Below, one piece after another: positions 46,508 through 54,617 of a stretch of 64,000 nt of DNA. The notes under the pieces were generated by a model. That model searched no databases and was not told the DNA's origin. It saw only the letters and a list, made by a program, of their open reading frames with translations. A program made the translations under genes and the position numbers. How positions within the stretch are numbered: the stretch's first letter is position 1; every line of letters begins with the position of its first letter. The stretch is from JAEUIE01 sp047602475 (GTDB lineage: Bacteria > Planctomycetota > Planctomycetia > Gemmatales > HRBIN36), in contig JASGHE010000003.1 in NCBI GenBank assembly GCA_047602475.1, forward strand, positions 930,001 through 994,000, in the 5' to 3' direction.

Positions 46508-47296
46508 ATGCTCGTCGAAGAACGACGGAAGAAAGTGCTCGAATTGGTCAAGGGAAGGGGCTTCGTCGCCCTGACCGACTTGGCTATCGAACTGCACACT
46601 TCTGAATCGACGCTTCGCAGGGACCTTGAGTTCTGGGACCAGCAGGGCCAGCTCAAGCGCACCCATGGCGGCGCTCGGCCTGTCGATGTCATTACGAATG
46701 ACGGTTTGCCCGCTCTCGAAGACCGGGTCGCCACCGCGGTCATCGAAAAACGGCTGATCGCCCAAGCGATGAACCAGCGCATCGCTGATGGCTCCTCCAT
46801 CCTCCTCGATGGTGGTACCACCACCCTCGAACTGGCTAAGCTCCTCATCGGCAGACCGATCCAGGTCGTCACCAACAGCTTGCCCATTGCTGCGCTCCTC
46901 TCTCAGTCGAGAGAACCTGATGTCATCCTGCTCGGTGGCTTCGTCTATCCCCGCACCGGGGTCGCCCTCGGGCCATCCACCGTCGAGCAACTCAAGAACA
47001 TTCATGTGACCCAGGCCATCCTCAGTTGCCATGGTGTCACCGCTCAGGGGCTGTTCAATCACAACCTGCTGCTCGTCGAAACCCAGCGAGCCATGTTACG
47101 CAGTGCTGAGCAGTCGTTCGTCCTGGCTGATCACACCAAGCTCGGCCGGCATGCTCTCACGCAGCTGTGCAAGCTCAATGAAATTACCGCACTGATCGTT
47201 GACGCAGGCATCGGATCGGAAGCCAAAGAATGGCTGCAAGATACCGGCGTCAAACTCATCATCGCAGGGGCCACTTCCAAGGAGTTCGGTTCATGA
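46508..47296 (+). CDS. DeoR-family regulator of the BMC locus
   Basis: A 262-residue sugar-responsive repressor. The N-terminal helix-turn-helix (LTDLAIELHTSESTLRRDLEFWDQQG) and the conserved HGGA start the protein; the C-terminal effector domain has the sugar-phosphate site motifs DGGTTTLELAKLL, NSLPIAALL and DHTKLG. DeoR proteins bind phosphorylated sugars, and related regulators head other planctomycete BMC loci. It overlaps the pduL start by four bases (ATGA, 47293-47296), so regulator and first enzyme are co-translated. The effector is probably an intermediate of deoxysugar degradation. Confidence 0.9.
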   Translation: MLVEERRKKVLELVKGRGFVALTDLAIELHTSESTLRRDLEFWDQQGQLKRTHGGARPVDVITNDGLPALEDRVATAVIEKRLIAQAMNQRIADGSSILLDGGTTTLELAKLLIGRPIQVVTNSLPIAALLSQSREPDVILLGGFVYPRTGVALGPSTVEQLKNIHVTQAILSCHGVTAQGLFNHNLLLVETQRAMLRSAEQSFVLADHTKLGRHALTQLCKLNEITALIVDAGIGSEAKEWLQDTGVKLIIAGATSKEFGS

Positions 47297-47994
47297 GTGC
47301 CACGGTGCCCATGAAAGTGCCATCGTTGTCTGTCGACCGTGCCCTGATCGAACGGCTCGTTCGTGCCGCGCTGCAGAAGCACGCCGGTTCGATGCCTGCT
47401 CAGGCAGCGGTCGAACCGGGTAAGCCCCGCATCGTCGCCAACATCTCAGCCCGGCACGTTCACCTGACCCCGGCCCACGTCGAAGAACTCTTCGGCCCCG
47501 GTCACAAACTGACACCGACGAAGGACCTCTATCAACCCGGTGCCTTCGCCGCCGAGGAAGTCGTCACCATCATCGGCCCACGCCAGCGGATGATCCCGAA
47601 CGTCCGCATCCTTGGCCCCTGCCGCGACTTCTCTCAGGTCGAACTCGCCTTCACCGATTCGATCTCGCTCGGCATCGATGCCCCCGTTCGCCCCTCCGGC
47701 ACCCACACCGACACCCCCGGCTGCTGGATCATGGGCCCCAAGGGCATGATCGAACTGCACGCCGGTGTCATTCGTGCTGAGCGCCACGTTCACATGCACC
47801 CCAGCGACGCCGACTACTATGGCGTCAAGCAGGGCGACCGAATCAACATGCGGGTGGTGAGTAACTGCCCGATCGTTCTCGAAAACCTGCTCTGCCGGGT
47901 CGACAAGAACTCGAAACTCGAAATCCACATCGACACCGACGAAGGCAATGCATGCAACCTCTCGGCGGCAACGAAGGTGGAGTTGTTCAAATAG
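47293..47994 (+). CDS. pduL: PduL-type phosphate propanoyltransferase
   Basis: A 233-residue BMC phosphotransacylase that converts acyl-CoA and phosphate to acyl-phosphate and CoA inside the compartment. The metal-binding histidines are visible in ISARHVHLTPAHVE and ERHVHMHPSDADYYG, with the double-barrel motifs RVVSNCPIVLENLL near the end. The N-terminal helix SLSVDRALIERLVRAALQKH is the type of amphipathic encapsulation peptide that targets cargo to the shell. Start ATG 47293 overlaps DeoR. Its product is the substrate of the acetate kinase at 48901. Confidence 0.93.
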   Translation: MSATVPMKVPSLSVDRALIERLVRAALQKHAGSMPAQAAVEPGKPRIVANISARHVHLTPAHVEELFGPGHKLTPTKDLYQPGAFAAEEVVTIIGPRQRMIPNVRILGPCRDFSQVELAFTDSISLGIDAPVRPSGTHTDTPGCWIMGPKGMIELHAGVIRAERHVHMHPSDADYYGVKQGDRINMRVVSNCPIVLENLLCRVDKNSKLEIHIDTDEGNACNLSAATKVELFK

Positions 47995-48118
47995 CTGACA
48001 GCTCACAGCTGACAGCTGACAGCCGACAAGGCTGAGGCACACGCCTGCATCATGGAGTGTGTCAAAATGAAAACCCTGAATGGCTGTCAGCTGTGAGCTG
48101 TCAGCTGTGAGCTACCTC
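47995..48118. repeat. Family G repeats after pduL
   Basis: Two AGCTGACAGCT-type stretches (47995-48028 and 48080-48118) around a short spacer. The second directly precedes the ribosome binding region of the first BMC-H gene. Confidence 0.75.
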
Positions 48119-48133
48119 AACTGGAGACTGAAC

Positions 48134-48424
48134 ATGGCAGCAAACCTCGAGGCACTGGGCCTCATCGAGACCAAGGGACTGGTCTGCCTGATTGAAGCAA
48201 GCGATGCGATGATTAAGGCGGCAAACGTCAAGCTGATCGGCTGGACGAAGATCGGCAGCGGCATGGTGACAGCACTGATCGCCGGCGATGTGGCAGCCGT
48301 CCGCGCCGCCATCGACGCCGGCGTCTCCGCCGCCCAGCGCATCGGCGAAGTCGTCAGCTCGCAGGTTATCCCCCGCCCCCACGAAGACATCGGCGTGGCC
48401 TTGCCTGCTCAGAAGAAAGCCTAG
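48134..48424 (+). CDS. BMC-H shell protein 1
   Basis: A 96-residue hexamer-forming shell protein (single BMC domain). ALGLIETKGLVCLIEASDAM and AANVKL are the fold signature. The pore loop reads KIGSGMVTAL with G41-S42-G43, the same GSG lining as the PduA pore, which passes small polar metabolites. It should tile the facets of the shell. Its paralogue follows at 48534 with a different pore. A short repeat separates pduL from this gene, yet orientation and spacing suggest one operon. Confidence 0.95.
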   Translation: MAANLEALGLIETKGLVCLIEASDAMIKAANVKLIGWTKIGSGMVTALIAGDVAAVRAAIDAGVSAAQRIGEVVSSQVIPRPHEDIGVALPAQKKA

Positions 48425-48519
48425 CGGTAGGGCACGCTGTGCGTGCCTCCCAACACCTTGACGTAACACAACCACCGTAACACGACCAGCAACTGAGAGG
48501 CACGCACAGCGTGCCCTAC
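48425..48519. repeat. Inverted repeat between the two BMC-H genes
   Basis: Arms GTAGGGCACGCTGTGCGTGC (48427-48446) and GCACGCACAGCGTGCCCTAC (48500-48519). Confidence 0.8.
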
Positions 48520-48533
48520 AAAGGACAAAGATC

Positions 48534-48818
48534 ATGGCAGCTACCCCCGGACAGGCCCTCGGCCTCCTTGAAACCAAAGGCTACATCGCCACCGTCGCCG
48601 CATCTGATGCGATGCTGAAGGCGGCCAACGTCAATCTCGTCGCCCAACTGCAGATCGGCAACGCCTTCGTGGCCACACTGATCCGTGGCGATGTCGGCAG
48701 CGTCAAAGCCGCCGTCGATGCCGGCGCTCATGCCGCCACCGCTAACGGCGAACTCGTCGCCGCCCACATCATCCCCCGCCCCAGCGAAGCTGTGGTGGAG
48801 TTCTTCGCAAAAAGCTGA
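48534..48818 (+). CDS. BMC-H shell protein 2
   Basis: A 94-residue second single-domain BMC-H protein (ALGLLETKGYIATVAASDAM, AANVNL). Its pore loop is IGNAFVATL, with G42-N43-A44 in place of GSG, so the central pore probably has a different size or polarity from BMC-H 1. Paired BMC-H paralogues with distinct pores are common in BMC loci. A ribosome binding site AAGGAC precedes the ATG. The 3' end abuts family G repeats. Confidence 0.95.
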   Translation: MAATPGQALGLLETKGYIATVAASDAMLKAANVNLVAQLQIGNAFVATLIRGDVGSVKAAVDAGAHAATANGELVAAHIIPRPSEAVVEFFAKS

Positions 48819-48896
48819 CAGCTAACAGCCGACAGCTAACAGCCATTCAAGATGGTGGCTTTTGCTGTCAGCTGTGAGCTGTTAGCTGTGAGCTTT
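48818..48896. repeat. Family G repeat pair
   Basis: GCTGACAGCTAACAGCCGAC and a facing GCTGTCAGCTGTGAGCTGTT copy with a short loop, filling the whole gap before ackA. Confidence 0.8.
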
Positions 48897-48900
48897 TCAC

Positions 48901-50091
48901 ATGAAGATCCTCATCGCCAACCTCGGCTCTACCAGCTTCAAGTATCGCCTGTACGACATGGCGAATGCGGAGAAGCTCTTGGCCAGGGGCGGCGTCGAAC
49001 GCATCGGGTCGGACAAGGCTCGTAGCTATGCGACGACAGACAAGGGCAGCAGCGAAAAGATCGGCCCTGTGCCTGATCATGCCGCCGCAGTCGAAGCCTG
49101 TTTAGCGTTGCTGTGCGATAGGGCGATGGGCGTGCTGACGGATGCGAAGGAACTCTCCGCCATCGGGTTCAAAGCGGTGCATGCCGAGGGAATCACCGGC
49201 GTGCAGCGGGTCACCCCCGAAGTGCTGACAGCGATGGAAGCCTACAACACGGTCTGCCCGGCACACAACCCGCCCTACGTCAAAGCGATGCGACTGCTGG
49301 CCGAGAAGTTGCCCCACATTCCGCTCGTGGCTGCCTTCGAAACGGGGTTCCATCAGTCCATCCCCGAGGCGCGTCAGCTTTATGCGGTGCCGATGGAATG
49401 GGCGAAGCTCGGCATCAGTCGGCATGGCTTCCACGGGGCCAGCCATCGCTACATTGCTGAGCGATCAGCTCAGCTACTGGAACATCCCAAGGCTAAAGTC
49501 ATCTCGTGTCATCTGGGCGGTAGCAGTTCGCTCTGTGCGATCGAAGCCGGCAAGTCGATGGCGACCAGCATGGGCTTCACTCCGCAGTCGGGGCTGCCTC
49601 AGAACAACCGGGTCGGCGACATCGATGTCTTCACCCTGCCCATCATCATGAAGAAGACGGGCAAGACGCTGGATGCGGTGCTGAACGACCTGGCCAACAA
49701 GTCGGGTCTCGAAGGACTCTCCGGTGCAGGCAACGATCTGCGCGACATCGAGATTGCTGCGGAGAAGGGCAACGCCGACGCCCAGTTAGCCATGCAGGTC
49801 TATGTCGAAGCGATTCGGCATTACCTGGGTGCCTACCTCGTCGCCCTCGGCGGAGCCGACGCCATCGTCTTCACCGGCGGCATCGGCGAGAACTCAGCCA
49901 GCATGCGATCAGCCATCTGTGCCAACCTCGATTGGTTCGGCATCAAGCTCGATCCGCTCAAGAATCAAACCGCCAAAGGCGAAGCAGCCATCCATGCCAC
50001 GGAGAGCCGCGTCGAACTCTGGACCATGCCGACGAATGAAGAGATCATCGTGGCGAGACAAACGAAAGAGAAGCTGACAGCCAACAGCTGA
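48901..50091 (+). CDS. ackA: Acetate (acyl) kinase
   Basis: A 396-residue member of the acetate/propionate kinase family, which transfers phosphate from acyl-phosphate to ADP. The conserved N-terminal ANLGSTSFKYRLYD, the mid-protein HGFHGASHRY and the nucleotide-binding HLGGSSSLCAIEAG and FTGGIGEN are present. In the BMC it recovers ATP from the PduL product. The stop codon lies in a family G repeat (the last residues KLTANS are repeat-encoded). The ATG at 48901 follows another repeat directly, so no strong Shine-Dalgarno is visible. Confidence 0.94.
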   Translation: MKILIANLGSTSFKYRLYDMANAEKLLARGGVERIGSDKARSYATTDKGSSEKIGPVPDHAAAVEACLALLCDRAMGVLTDAKELSAIGFKAVHAEGITGVQRVTPEVLTAMEAYNTVCPAHNPPYVKAMRLLAEKLPHIPLVAAFETGFHQSIPEARQLYAVPMEWAKLGISRHGFHGASHRYIAERSAQLLEHPKAKVISCHLGGSSSLCAIEAGKSMATSMGFTPQSGLPQNNRVGDIDVFTLPIIMKKTGKTLDAVLNDLANKSGLEGLSGAGNDLRDIEIAAEKGNADAQLAMQVYVEAIRHYLGAYLVALGGADAIVFTGGIGENSASMRSAICANLDWFGIKLDPLKNQTAKGEAAIHATESRVELWTMPTNEEIIVARQTKEKLTANS

Positions 50092-50204
50092 CAGCTAACA
50101 GCAGAGACAATCGATTGGTTGACTTTGCTGAAACGAGACGAATCAAGCTGACGATTTACGGTTTGGGCTGTGAGCTGTCAGCTGTTAGCTGTGAGCTATT
50201 ACTC

Positions 50205-50511
50205 ATGTTCCTTGCACGTGTCACTGGCAGTGTGGTATCCACCCAAAAGCTCGCTTCGATGACGGGGCAGAAGCTTCCTCATCGTCGAACCGCTGCGGGT
50301 CGATCCCAAGAACCGAACGGAACTGACTTCGACGCAGCGCAGCTTCGTGGCAGTCGATACCGTCGGGGCCGGGGCAGGGCAGATGGTGCTCATCGTCCAA
50401 GGCTCCAGTGCCCGCATGGCTCCTGAACTCGAAAAGCTCCCCATCGATACCGCCATCGTCGGCATCGTGGATGAGGTGAGTGTGGAAGGAAAGTCGGTGT
50501 TCAAGAACTAG
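50205..50511 (+). CDS. BMC-P (EutN/CcmL-type) shell vertex protein, frameshifted
   Basis: A pentamer-forming vertex protein of about 101 residues. The first frame has MFLARVTGSVVSTQKLASMTGQKL and then breaks near 50268-50272; one frame over, the protein continues with LIVEPLRVDPKNRTEL, the hallmark AVDTVGAGQGQMVLIVQGSSAR and the end DEVSVEGKSVFKN. One extra C in AAGCTTCCTCATC explains it. BMC-P pentamers cap shell vertices and three different ones are usual in this type of locus, so the other two genes may compensate, or the sequence may be wrong here. Confidence 0.88.
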
Positions 50512-50517
50512 CTGTCG

Positions 50518-50716
50518 AAAAAGCCCCGGAGGGGCGTCGGTCAGTAGCCAGGGGCGTAAGCCCCAGGTAAGAAGCAAACCAAATCCAGAGCCCCGGAGGG
50601 GCGATGGTGAAAGAGACCAAGACACCAACGCCCCTCCGGGGCTTGAGAATGAACGAAAACGCCATCCAGGGGCTAACGCCCCTGGCTACTAACCATCGCC
50701 CCTCCGGGGCTAAGAA
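50518..50716. repeat. Family H repeats between BMC-P and the aldehyde dehydrogenase
   Basis: Alternating AGCCCCGGAGGGGCG and GCCCCTCCGGGGCTTG units in both orientations, with an inner CCAGGGGC pair. A family G copy follows at about 50725-50760. Confidence 0.75.
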
Positions 50717-50764
50717 CACACGCCGAAAGCTGATAGCTGACGGCTGATAGCTGAGAGCCAAACC

Positions 50765-52189
50765 ATGCAACTGAACGATGCCCTCATCAAAAGCGTAGTC
50801 CAGGAAGTCCTCGCCGCCATGAACCAGAAGGTGGCTGCTTCCTCGCCGTCTGCCTCCAACCAGCACGGCGTCTTCCGCACCGTCGATGAAGCGGTCGAAG
50901 CCGCCGCCCGTGCTCAGGCTGAGTTCGAGAAACGCCCCATCGAAGATCGCACCAAAGCCCTCGACTGCATCCGCAAGATCTGCCGTGATCAGGCCGAAGA
51001 ACTGGGCCGCATGGAGTTCGAGGAAACGAAGATCGGCAGGCTCGAACACAAATACGAAAAGCTCCGGGTCGTCGCTGACCGCATCCCCGGCACCGAGTTC
51101 CTCAAGACCGATACCTTCTCCGGCTCGATGGGCGTGGCGATGATCGAATACGCTCCGTTCGGCGTCATCGGGGCGGTCACCCCGGTCACCCACTCGTTGC
51201 CCACACTCGCCTGCAACGCCATCAACATGCTCGCTTCGGGTAACAGCGTCGTCATCAACCCCCATCCCAGTGGCGCGAAGATCGCTGTTTACGGCACACG
51301 GCTCTTCAACCAAGCCATCCAGAAAGCCATCGGCATCGATAACCTCATCAGCATCATCAGCGAACCGACGCTCGAATCGGCCCAGGCCCTGTTCGATCAC
51401 AAAGCTGTCCGCATGATCTGCGTCACCGGTGGCCCGGCGGTCGGCAAGGCTGCTCTGAAAAGCCCCAAGCGTGCCATCGTCGCCGGCCCCGGCAATCCAC
51501 CAGTCGTCGTTGATGAAACTGCTGACCTCGATCACGCCGCCAAGTCGATCATTGCCGGTGCAGCCTACGACAACAACCTGCTTTGCATCGGTGAAAAGGA
51601 AGTATTCGCTGTCGATGCCATCTTTGACAAGCTCATGTCAGCGATGGAACGGGCTGGCGCCTATCGCCTCAATGCTGACGAGATCGAACGCCTGACTAAA
51701 GTCGCCTTCAGCGGCTACGGCGGCGACGCTCTCCGCATCGGTCTCAATAAAGACCTCATCGGCAAAGATGCCAGCGTCCTCGCCCAGGCTGCCGGCATCT
51801 CGATGCGATCACCTTCAGTACTGCTCTACGGCGAAACCAGCGAGAGCAACCCGTTCGTCGATCACGAACAGATGATGCCCTTCGTGCCGTTCGTTCGAGT
51901 CAGGAACGTCGATGAAGCCATCCGCCTCGCCAAGAAGTACGAGCATGGCTACAAGCACACCGCACTCATTCACTCGAAGAACCTCGACACGATCACGAAG
52001 ATGGCCAAGGAACTCGACACCACCATCTTCGTCGTCAACGGCCCCTGCGGAGCAGGTCTAGGGAACGGCGGCGAAGGCTATCTCAGCTACAGCATCGCCA
52101 CCCCCACCGGAGAAGGCGTGACGACACCATTAACCTTCACCAGACAACGCCGCTTCACGATAGCGAATGGTGGCATGCGGGTGATCTGA
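50765..52189 (+). CDS. CoA-acylating aldehyde dehydrogenase (PduP/EutE-like)
   Basis: A 474-residue BMC core enzyme that oxidises an aldehyde with NAD+ and CoA to acyl-CoA. The catalytic cysteine is in NNLLCIGEKE, and the Rossmann motif region VTGGPAVGKAALKSPKR is typical. The N-terminal helix LNDALIKSVVQEVLAAMNQK is an encapsulation peptide, joined by a Ser/Ala-rich linker to the catalytic domain. The product should be acetyl-, propionyl- or lactyl-CoA, depending on the aldehyde; the class II aldolase context favours a lactaldehyde-derived intermediate. The ATG at 50765 lies right after a family G repeat. Confidence 0.93.
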   Translation: MQLNDALIKSVVQEVLAAMNQKVAASSPSASNQHGVFRTVDEAVEAAARAQAEFEKRPIEDRTKALDCIRKICRDQAEELGRMEFEETKIGRLEHKYEKLRVVADRIPGTEFLKTDTFSGSMGVAMIEYAPFGVIGAVTPVTHSLPTLACNAINMLASGNSVVINPHPSGAKIAVYGTRLFNQAIQKAIGIDNLISIISEPTLESAQALFDHKAVRMICVTGGPAVGKAALKSPKRAIVAGPGNPPVVVDETADLDHAAKSIIAGAAYDNNLLCIGEKEVFAVDAIFDKLMSAMERAGAYRLNADEIERLTKVAFSGYGGDALRIGLNKDLIGKDASVLAQAAGISMRSPSVLLYGETSESNPFVDHEQMMPFVPFVRVRNVDEAIRLAKKYEHGYKHTALIHSKNLDTITKMAKELDTTIFVVNGPCGAGLGNGGEGYLSYSIATPTGEGVTTPLTFTRQRRFTIANGGMRVI

Positions 52190-52193
52190 TGGG

Positions 52194-52289
52194 TTCTCCC
52201 CCTTTCCAAGGGGGAGTTAGAGGGGGTAGGGCGGCGAAGTGATGGCTACTTCAACCCCACCCAACCTCCCCTTGGTAAGGGGAGGAGCC
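52194..52289. repeat. Dispersed inverted repeat, family D
   Basis: Full unit between the dehydrogenase and the second BMC-P gene. A TTAGCCCCCGGCTCTTCAAG element follows at 52313. Confidence 0.8.
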
Positions 52290-52359
52290 AGAATGAGCTG
52301 ATCTAACAACATTTAGCCCCCGGCTCTTCAAGCCGGGGGTGGACCATGCGGAGACCATC

Positions 52360-52614
52360 ATGCAACAAGCCCAAGTCGTCGGAACCGCGATCAGCAGCAC
52401 CAAGCACCCCAGCCTGGTCGGGTGGAAGCTCCTCATCGTGCAACCGCTCGGCATTACCGGCCAGGCTGATGGCGACCCAGCCCTCGTCGTCGATCAACTC
52501 GGCGCCGGCGTCGGCGACAAGGTGTTGATCAGCAGCGACGGCAAAGGTGCCAGGCAACTGATGAACAATCAAAAGTCCCCCGTGCGATGGTTCGTACTCG
52601 GGATATGTGACTGA
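52360..52614 (+). CDS. BMC-P shell vertex protein 2
   Basis: An 84-residue pentameric vertex protein (QVVGTAISSTKHPSLVGWKL, VVDQLGAGVGDKVLISSDG, PVRWFVLGICD). It has the family's beta-barrel pattern and normal length. I chose the ATG at 52360 because the upstream in-frame ATG at 52339 starts within repeat sequence. One of three BMC-P genes in the locus, which differ mainly in loops. Confidence 0.92.
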   Translation: MQQAQVVGTAISSTKHPSLVGWKLLIVQPLGITGQADGDPALVVDQLGAGVGDKVLISSDGKGARQLMNNQKSPVRWFVLGICD

Positions 52615-52617
52615 TTT

Positions 52618-52661
52618 TCTCCCCTCTCCCCTGGAGGGAGAGGGGCCGGGGGTGAGGGGGC
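52618..52661. repeat. Dispersed hairpin, family E
   Basis: CCCCTCTCCCCTGGAGGGAG then AGGGGCCGGGGGTGAGGGGG, between BMC-P 2 and BMC-P 3. Confidence 0.8.
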
Positions 52662-52707
52662 GCCTCACCGTGAACAACATCCAACACGCTACGAAAGGAG
52701 GACACAC

Positions 52708-52995
52708 ATGAGAATCGCCCAAGTCATCGGCACCGTCTCCCTCTCACGCTGCCATCCTGCTTTCGTTGGCGCCACCTGGAAAGTCGTGCGTCCCTTCAGC
52801 CTCAAGGGCTTGGAGAACAACACCCCCGATGGCGAAGAACTCGTCGCCTGGGATGAACTCGGCACCGGCATCGGCAGCATCGTCGCCATCAGCGAAGGAG
52901 CCGAAGCGGCGATGCCGTTCAAGCCAGCGAAGAAACCATTGGATTGCTATTGCTCTTGCATCATTGACGAATGGCACCTGGGAACAAGAAGCTAA
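52708..52995 (+). CDS. BMC-P shell vertex protein 3
   Basis: A 95-residue BMC-P protein (AQVIGTVSLSRCHPAFVGATW, WDELGTGIGSIVAISEGAEA) with a cysteine-containing tail (PLDCYCSCIIDEW). Normal fold and length. It is preceded by AAAGGAGGAC, a strong ribosome binding site, so it is probably well expressed. The C-terminus differs from that of BMC-P 2. Confidence 0.92.
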   Translation: MRIAQVIGTVSLSRCHPAFVGATWKVVRPFSLKGLENNTPDGEELVAWDELGTGIGSIVAISEGAEAAMPFKPAKKPLDCYCSCIIDEWHLGTRS

Positions 52996-52999
52996 CAAC

Positions 53000-53206
53000 C
53001 AGGCCCAAAGGGCCGAGAGAACATAGCCCAGGGCAACGCCCTGGGTCAGAGACCACAAGGAGACCGTAAGCCCCGAAGGGGCGAGAGAAGGCGATAACGA
53101 CCAACCTTATCTCGCCCCGTTGGGGCTTGGACGAAAACACTGAACCGATACCCAGGGCGTTGCCCTGGGCTAGCTATCTCGCCCCTTCGGGGCTGAAACC
53201 GAGAGC
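53000..53206. repeat. Family H repeats between BMC-P 3 and the aldolase
   Basis: CCCAGGGCAACGCCCTGGG and GCCCCGAAGGGGCGAGA-type palindromes in both orientations. Confidence 0.75.
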
Positions 53207-53211
53207 GAACC

Positions 53212-54141
53212 ATGACCACCAGCGAACGCGAACTCCGTGAACAAATCTGCGAAGTCGGCCGTCGCCTTTATAACAAGGGCTTCGCTGCCGCCAACGATGG
53301 CAACATCTCCATCCGCTTGAACGAGCGGGAGATTCTCTGCACCCCGACCGGTGTCAGCAAGGGCTTCATGAAGCCCGACGATTGTTGCGTCGTCGATTAC
53401 CAGGGCAAGCAACTGCGTGGCGTGAAGAAACGCACCAGCGAAATCCTGCTGCACCTGACCGCCTACCGGGACAACCCGAAGGTGATGGGTGTCGTTCACT
53501 GCCATCCGCCCCATGCGACTGCTTTCGCCATCGCACATGAACCCATTCCCAAGTGCATCCTGCCTGAAGTCGAAGTCTTCCTCGGCGAGGTGCCCATCGC
53601 TGAGTACGAAACGCCAGGCACCCAGAAGTTTGCCGAGACGATCAGCCCCTACGTCAAGGATTCGTCCATCGTCATCCTCGCCAACCACGGCACCATCGCC
53701 TTCTCCAAGGATTTGATGACCGCCTATTTCAACACCGAAATCCTCGATGCCTACTGCAAGATGTTGATCCTCGCCCGTCAACTGGGCCGCATCAACTTCT
53801 TCACCGAACAGCAGACCAAGGAACTCCTCGAGTTCAAGAAGCGGCTCGGCATCGACGATCCCCGCCTCAAGGGCGAGAACTGCGATATGTGCAGCAACAA
53901 CATGCTCCGCCCCGGCTACAGCGACTTCCTGCCGAACGCTTACGCCTTCCCCGAATGGGATCAGAGCAAGTTGACGCAACATATAGCTCACAGCTCACAG
54001 CCAACAGCTAACAGCCAGAAGCTCACTGCTGACAGCACACAGCTTACAGCTTGCAACGAGAAAGCAACACCGTCTAACGCGAGCTTGGAGCGACTAGTGC
54101 AAGCAATTACCGACCAGGTAATGGCTGCTATGAAAGCATAA
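53212..54141 (+). CDS. Class II aldolase (fuculose/rhamnulose-1-phosphate type) of the BMC
   Basis: A 309-residue zinc aldolase. The metal histidines are visible in VVHCHPPHATAF (about residues 94-101) and in ILANHGTIAFS, with the glycine motif NDGNISIRL at the start. Family members cleave fuculose or rhamnulose phosphate to DHAP and lactaldehyde. The catalytic domain ends near residue 257. Residues about 259-285 (AHSSQPTANSQKLTADSTQL) are the translation of family G repeats, and the last 19 residues (SLERLVQAITDQVMAAMKA) form a C-terminal encapsulation peptide. The repeat thus forms the flexible linker to the targeting helix. It starts the sugar branch of the pathway. Confidence 0.92.
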   Translation: MTTSERELREQICEVGRRLYNKGFAAANDGNISIRLNEREILCTPTGVSKGFMKPDDCCVVDYQGKQLRGVKKRTSEILLHLTAYRDNPKVMGVVHCHPPHATAFAIAHEPIPKCILPEVEVFLGEVPIAEYETPGTQKFAETISPYVKDSSIVILANHGTIAFSKDLMTAYFNTEILDAYCKMLILARQLGRINFFTEQQTKELLEFKKRLGIDDPRLKGENCDMCSNNMLRPGYSDFLPNAYAFPEWDQSKLTQHIAHSSQPTANSQKLTADSTQLTACNEKATPSNASLERLVQAITDQVMAAMKA

Positions 54142-54199
54142 CCCTTCTTCTGGCTGTAAGCTGTCGGCTGTTAGCTGTCAGCTTCTTCGGAGTTGCAAT

Positions 54200-54583
54200 A
54201 TGCAGGAATACACGCAACTGAAAGTCTGGGAGAAAGCTCATCAGTTAACCTTAAAGGTCTACCGAGCAACTAGCTCGTTTCCACGGGACGAACTCTTCGG
54301 GCTGACCAGCCAGCTGAGACGAAGCGCCGCGTCTATTGGAGCCAATCTTGCTGAAGGCTGTGGGCGAGGCAGCGATCCAGACTTTGCTCGGTTCGTGCAG
54401 ATGGCGTTGGGTTCTGCTTACGAAGTGCAGTATCACCTTTTGCTGGCCAAGGACCTTGGATACCTCAAGGCGACGTCTCAGCAATCAACAGATGATAACA
54501 ACCATGAATCGCTAAATCAGGGCATTGTTGAAATCAAACGAATGCTCTCCTCCTTGCTTCAAACTCTGAAAGGTGCTTCTTAG
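54200..54583 (+). CDS. Four-helix-bundle protein (S23/IVP family)
   Basis: A 127-residue protein with the S23 ribosomal/intervening-sequence four-helix pattern (KVWEKAHQLTLKVYRATSSF, GLTSQLRRSAASIGANLAEG, AYEVQYHLLLAKDLGYL). In some bacteria these genes lie inside 23S rRNA intervening sequences or near diversity-generating retroelements, where the related Avd protein acts. Here it sits in the BMC locus between two family G repeats. No rRNA sequence, reverse transcriptase or variable repeat is nearby, so it is probably a mobile cassette or an unrelated hitchhiker. No known BMC role. Confidence 0.82.
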   Translation: MQEYTQLKVWEKAHQLTLKVYRATSSFPRDELFGLTSQLRRSAASIGANLAEGCGRGSDPDFARFVQMALGSAYEVQYHLLLAKDLGYLKATSQQSTDDNNHESLNQGIVEIKRMLSSLLQTLKGAS

Positions 54584-54617
54584 GCTGTCGGCTGTTAGCT
54601 GTCAGCTGTTAGCTCTT

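Noticed and set aside
54200..54583. Intervening sequence of a 23S rRNA gene
   Set aside because: The protein family is of that type, but no rRNA sequence lies on either side.
54200..54583. Accessory variability (Avd) protein of a diversity-generating retroelement
   Set aside because: No reverse transcriptase and no template/variable repeat pair are present in the neighbourhood.
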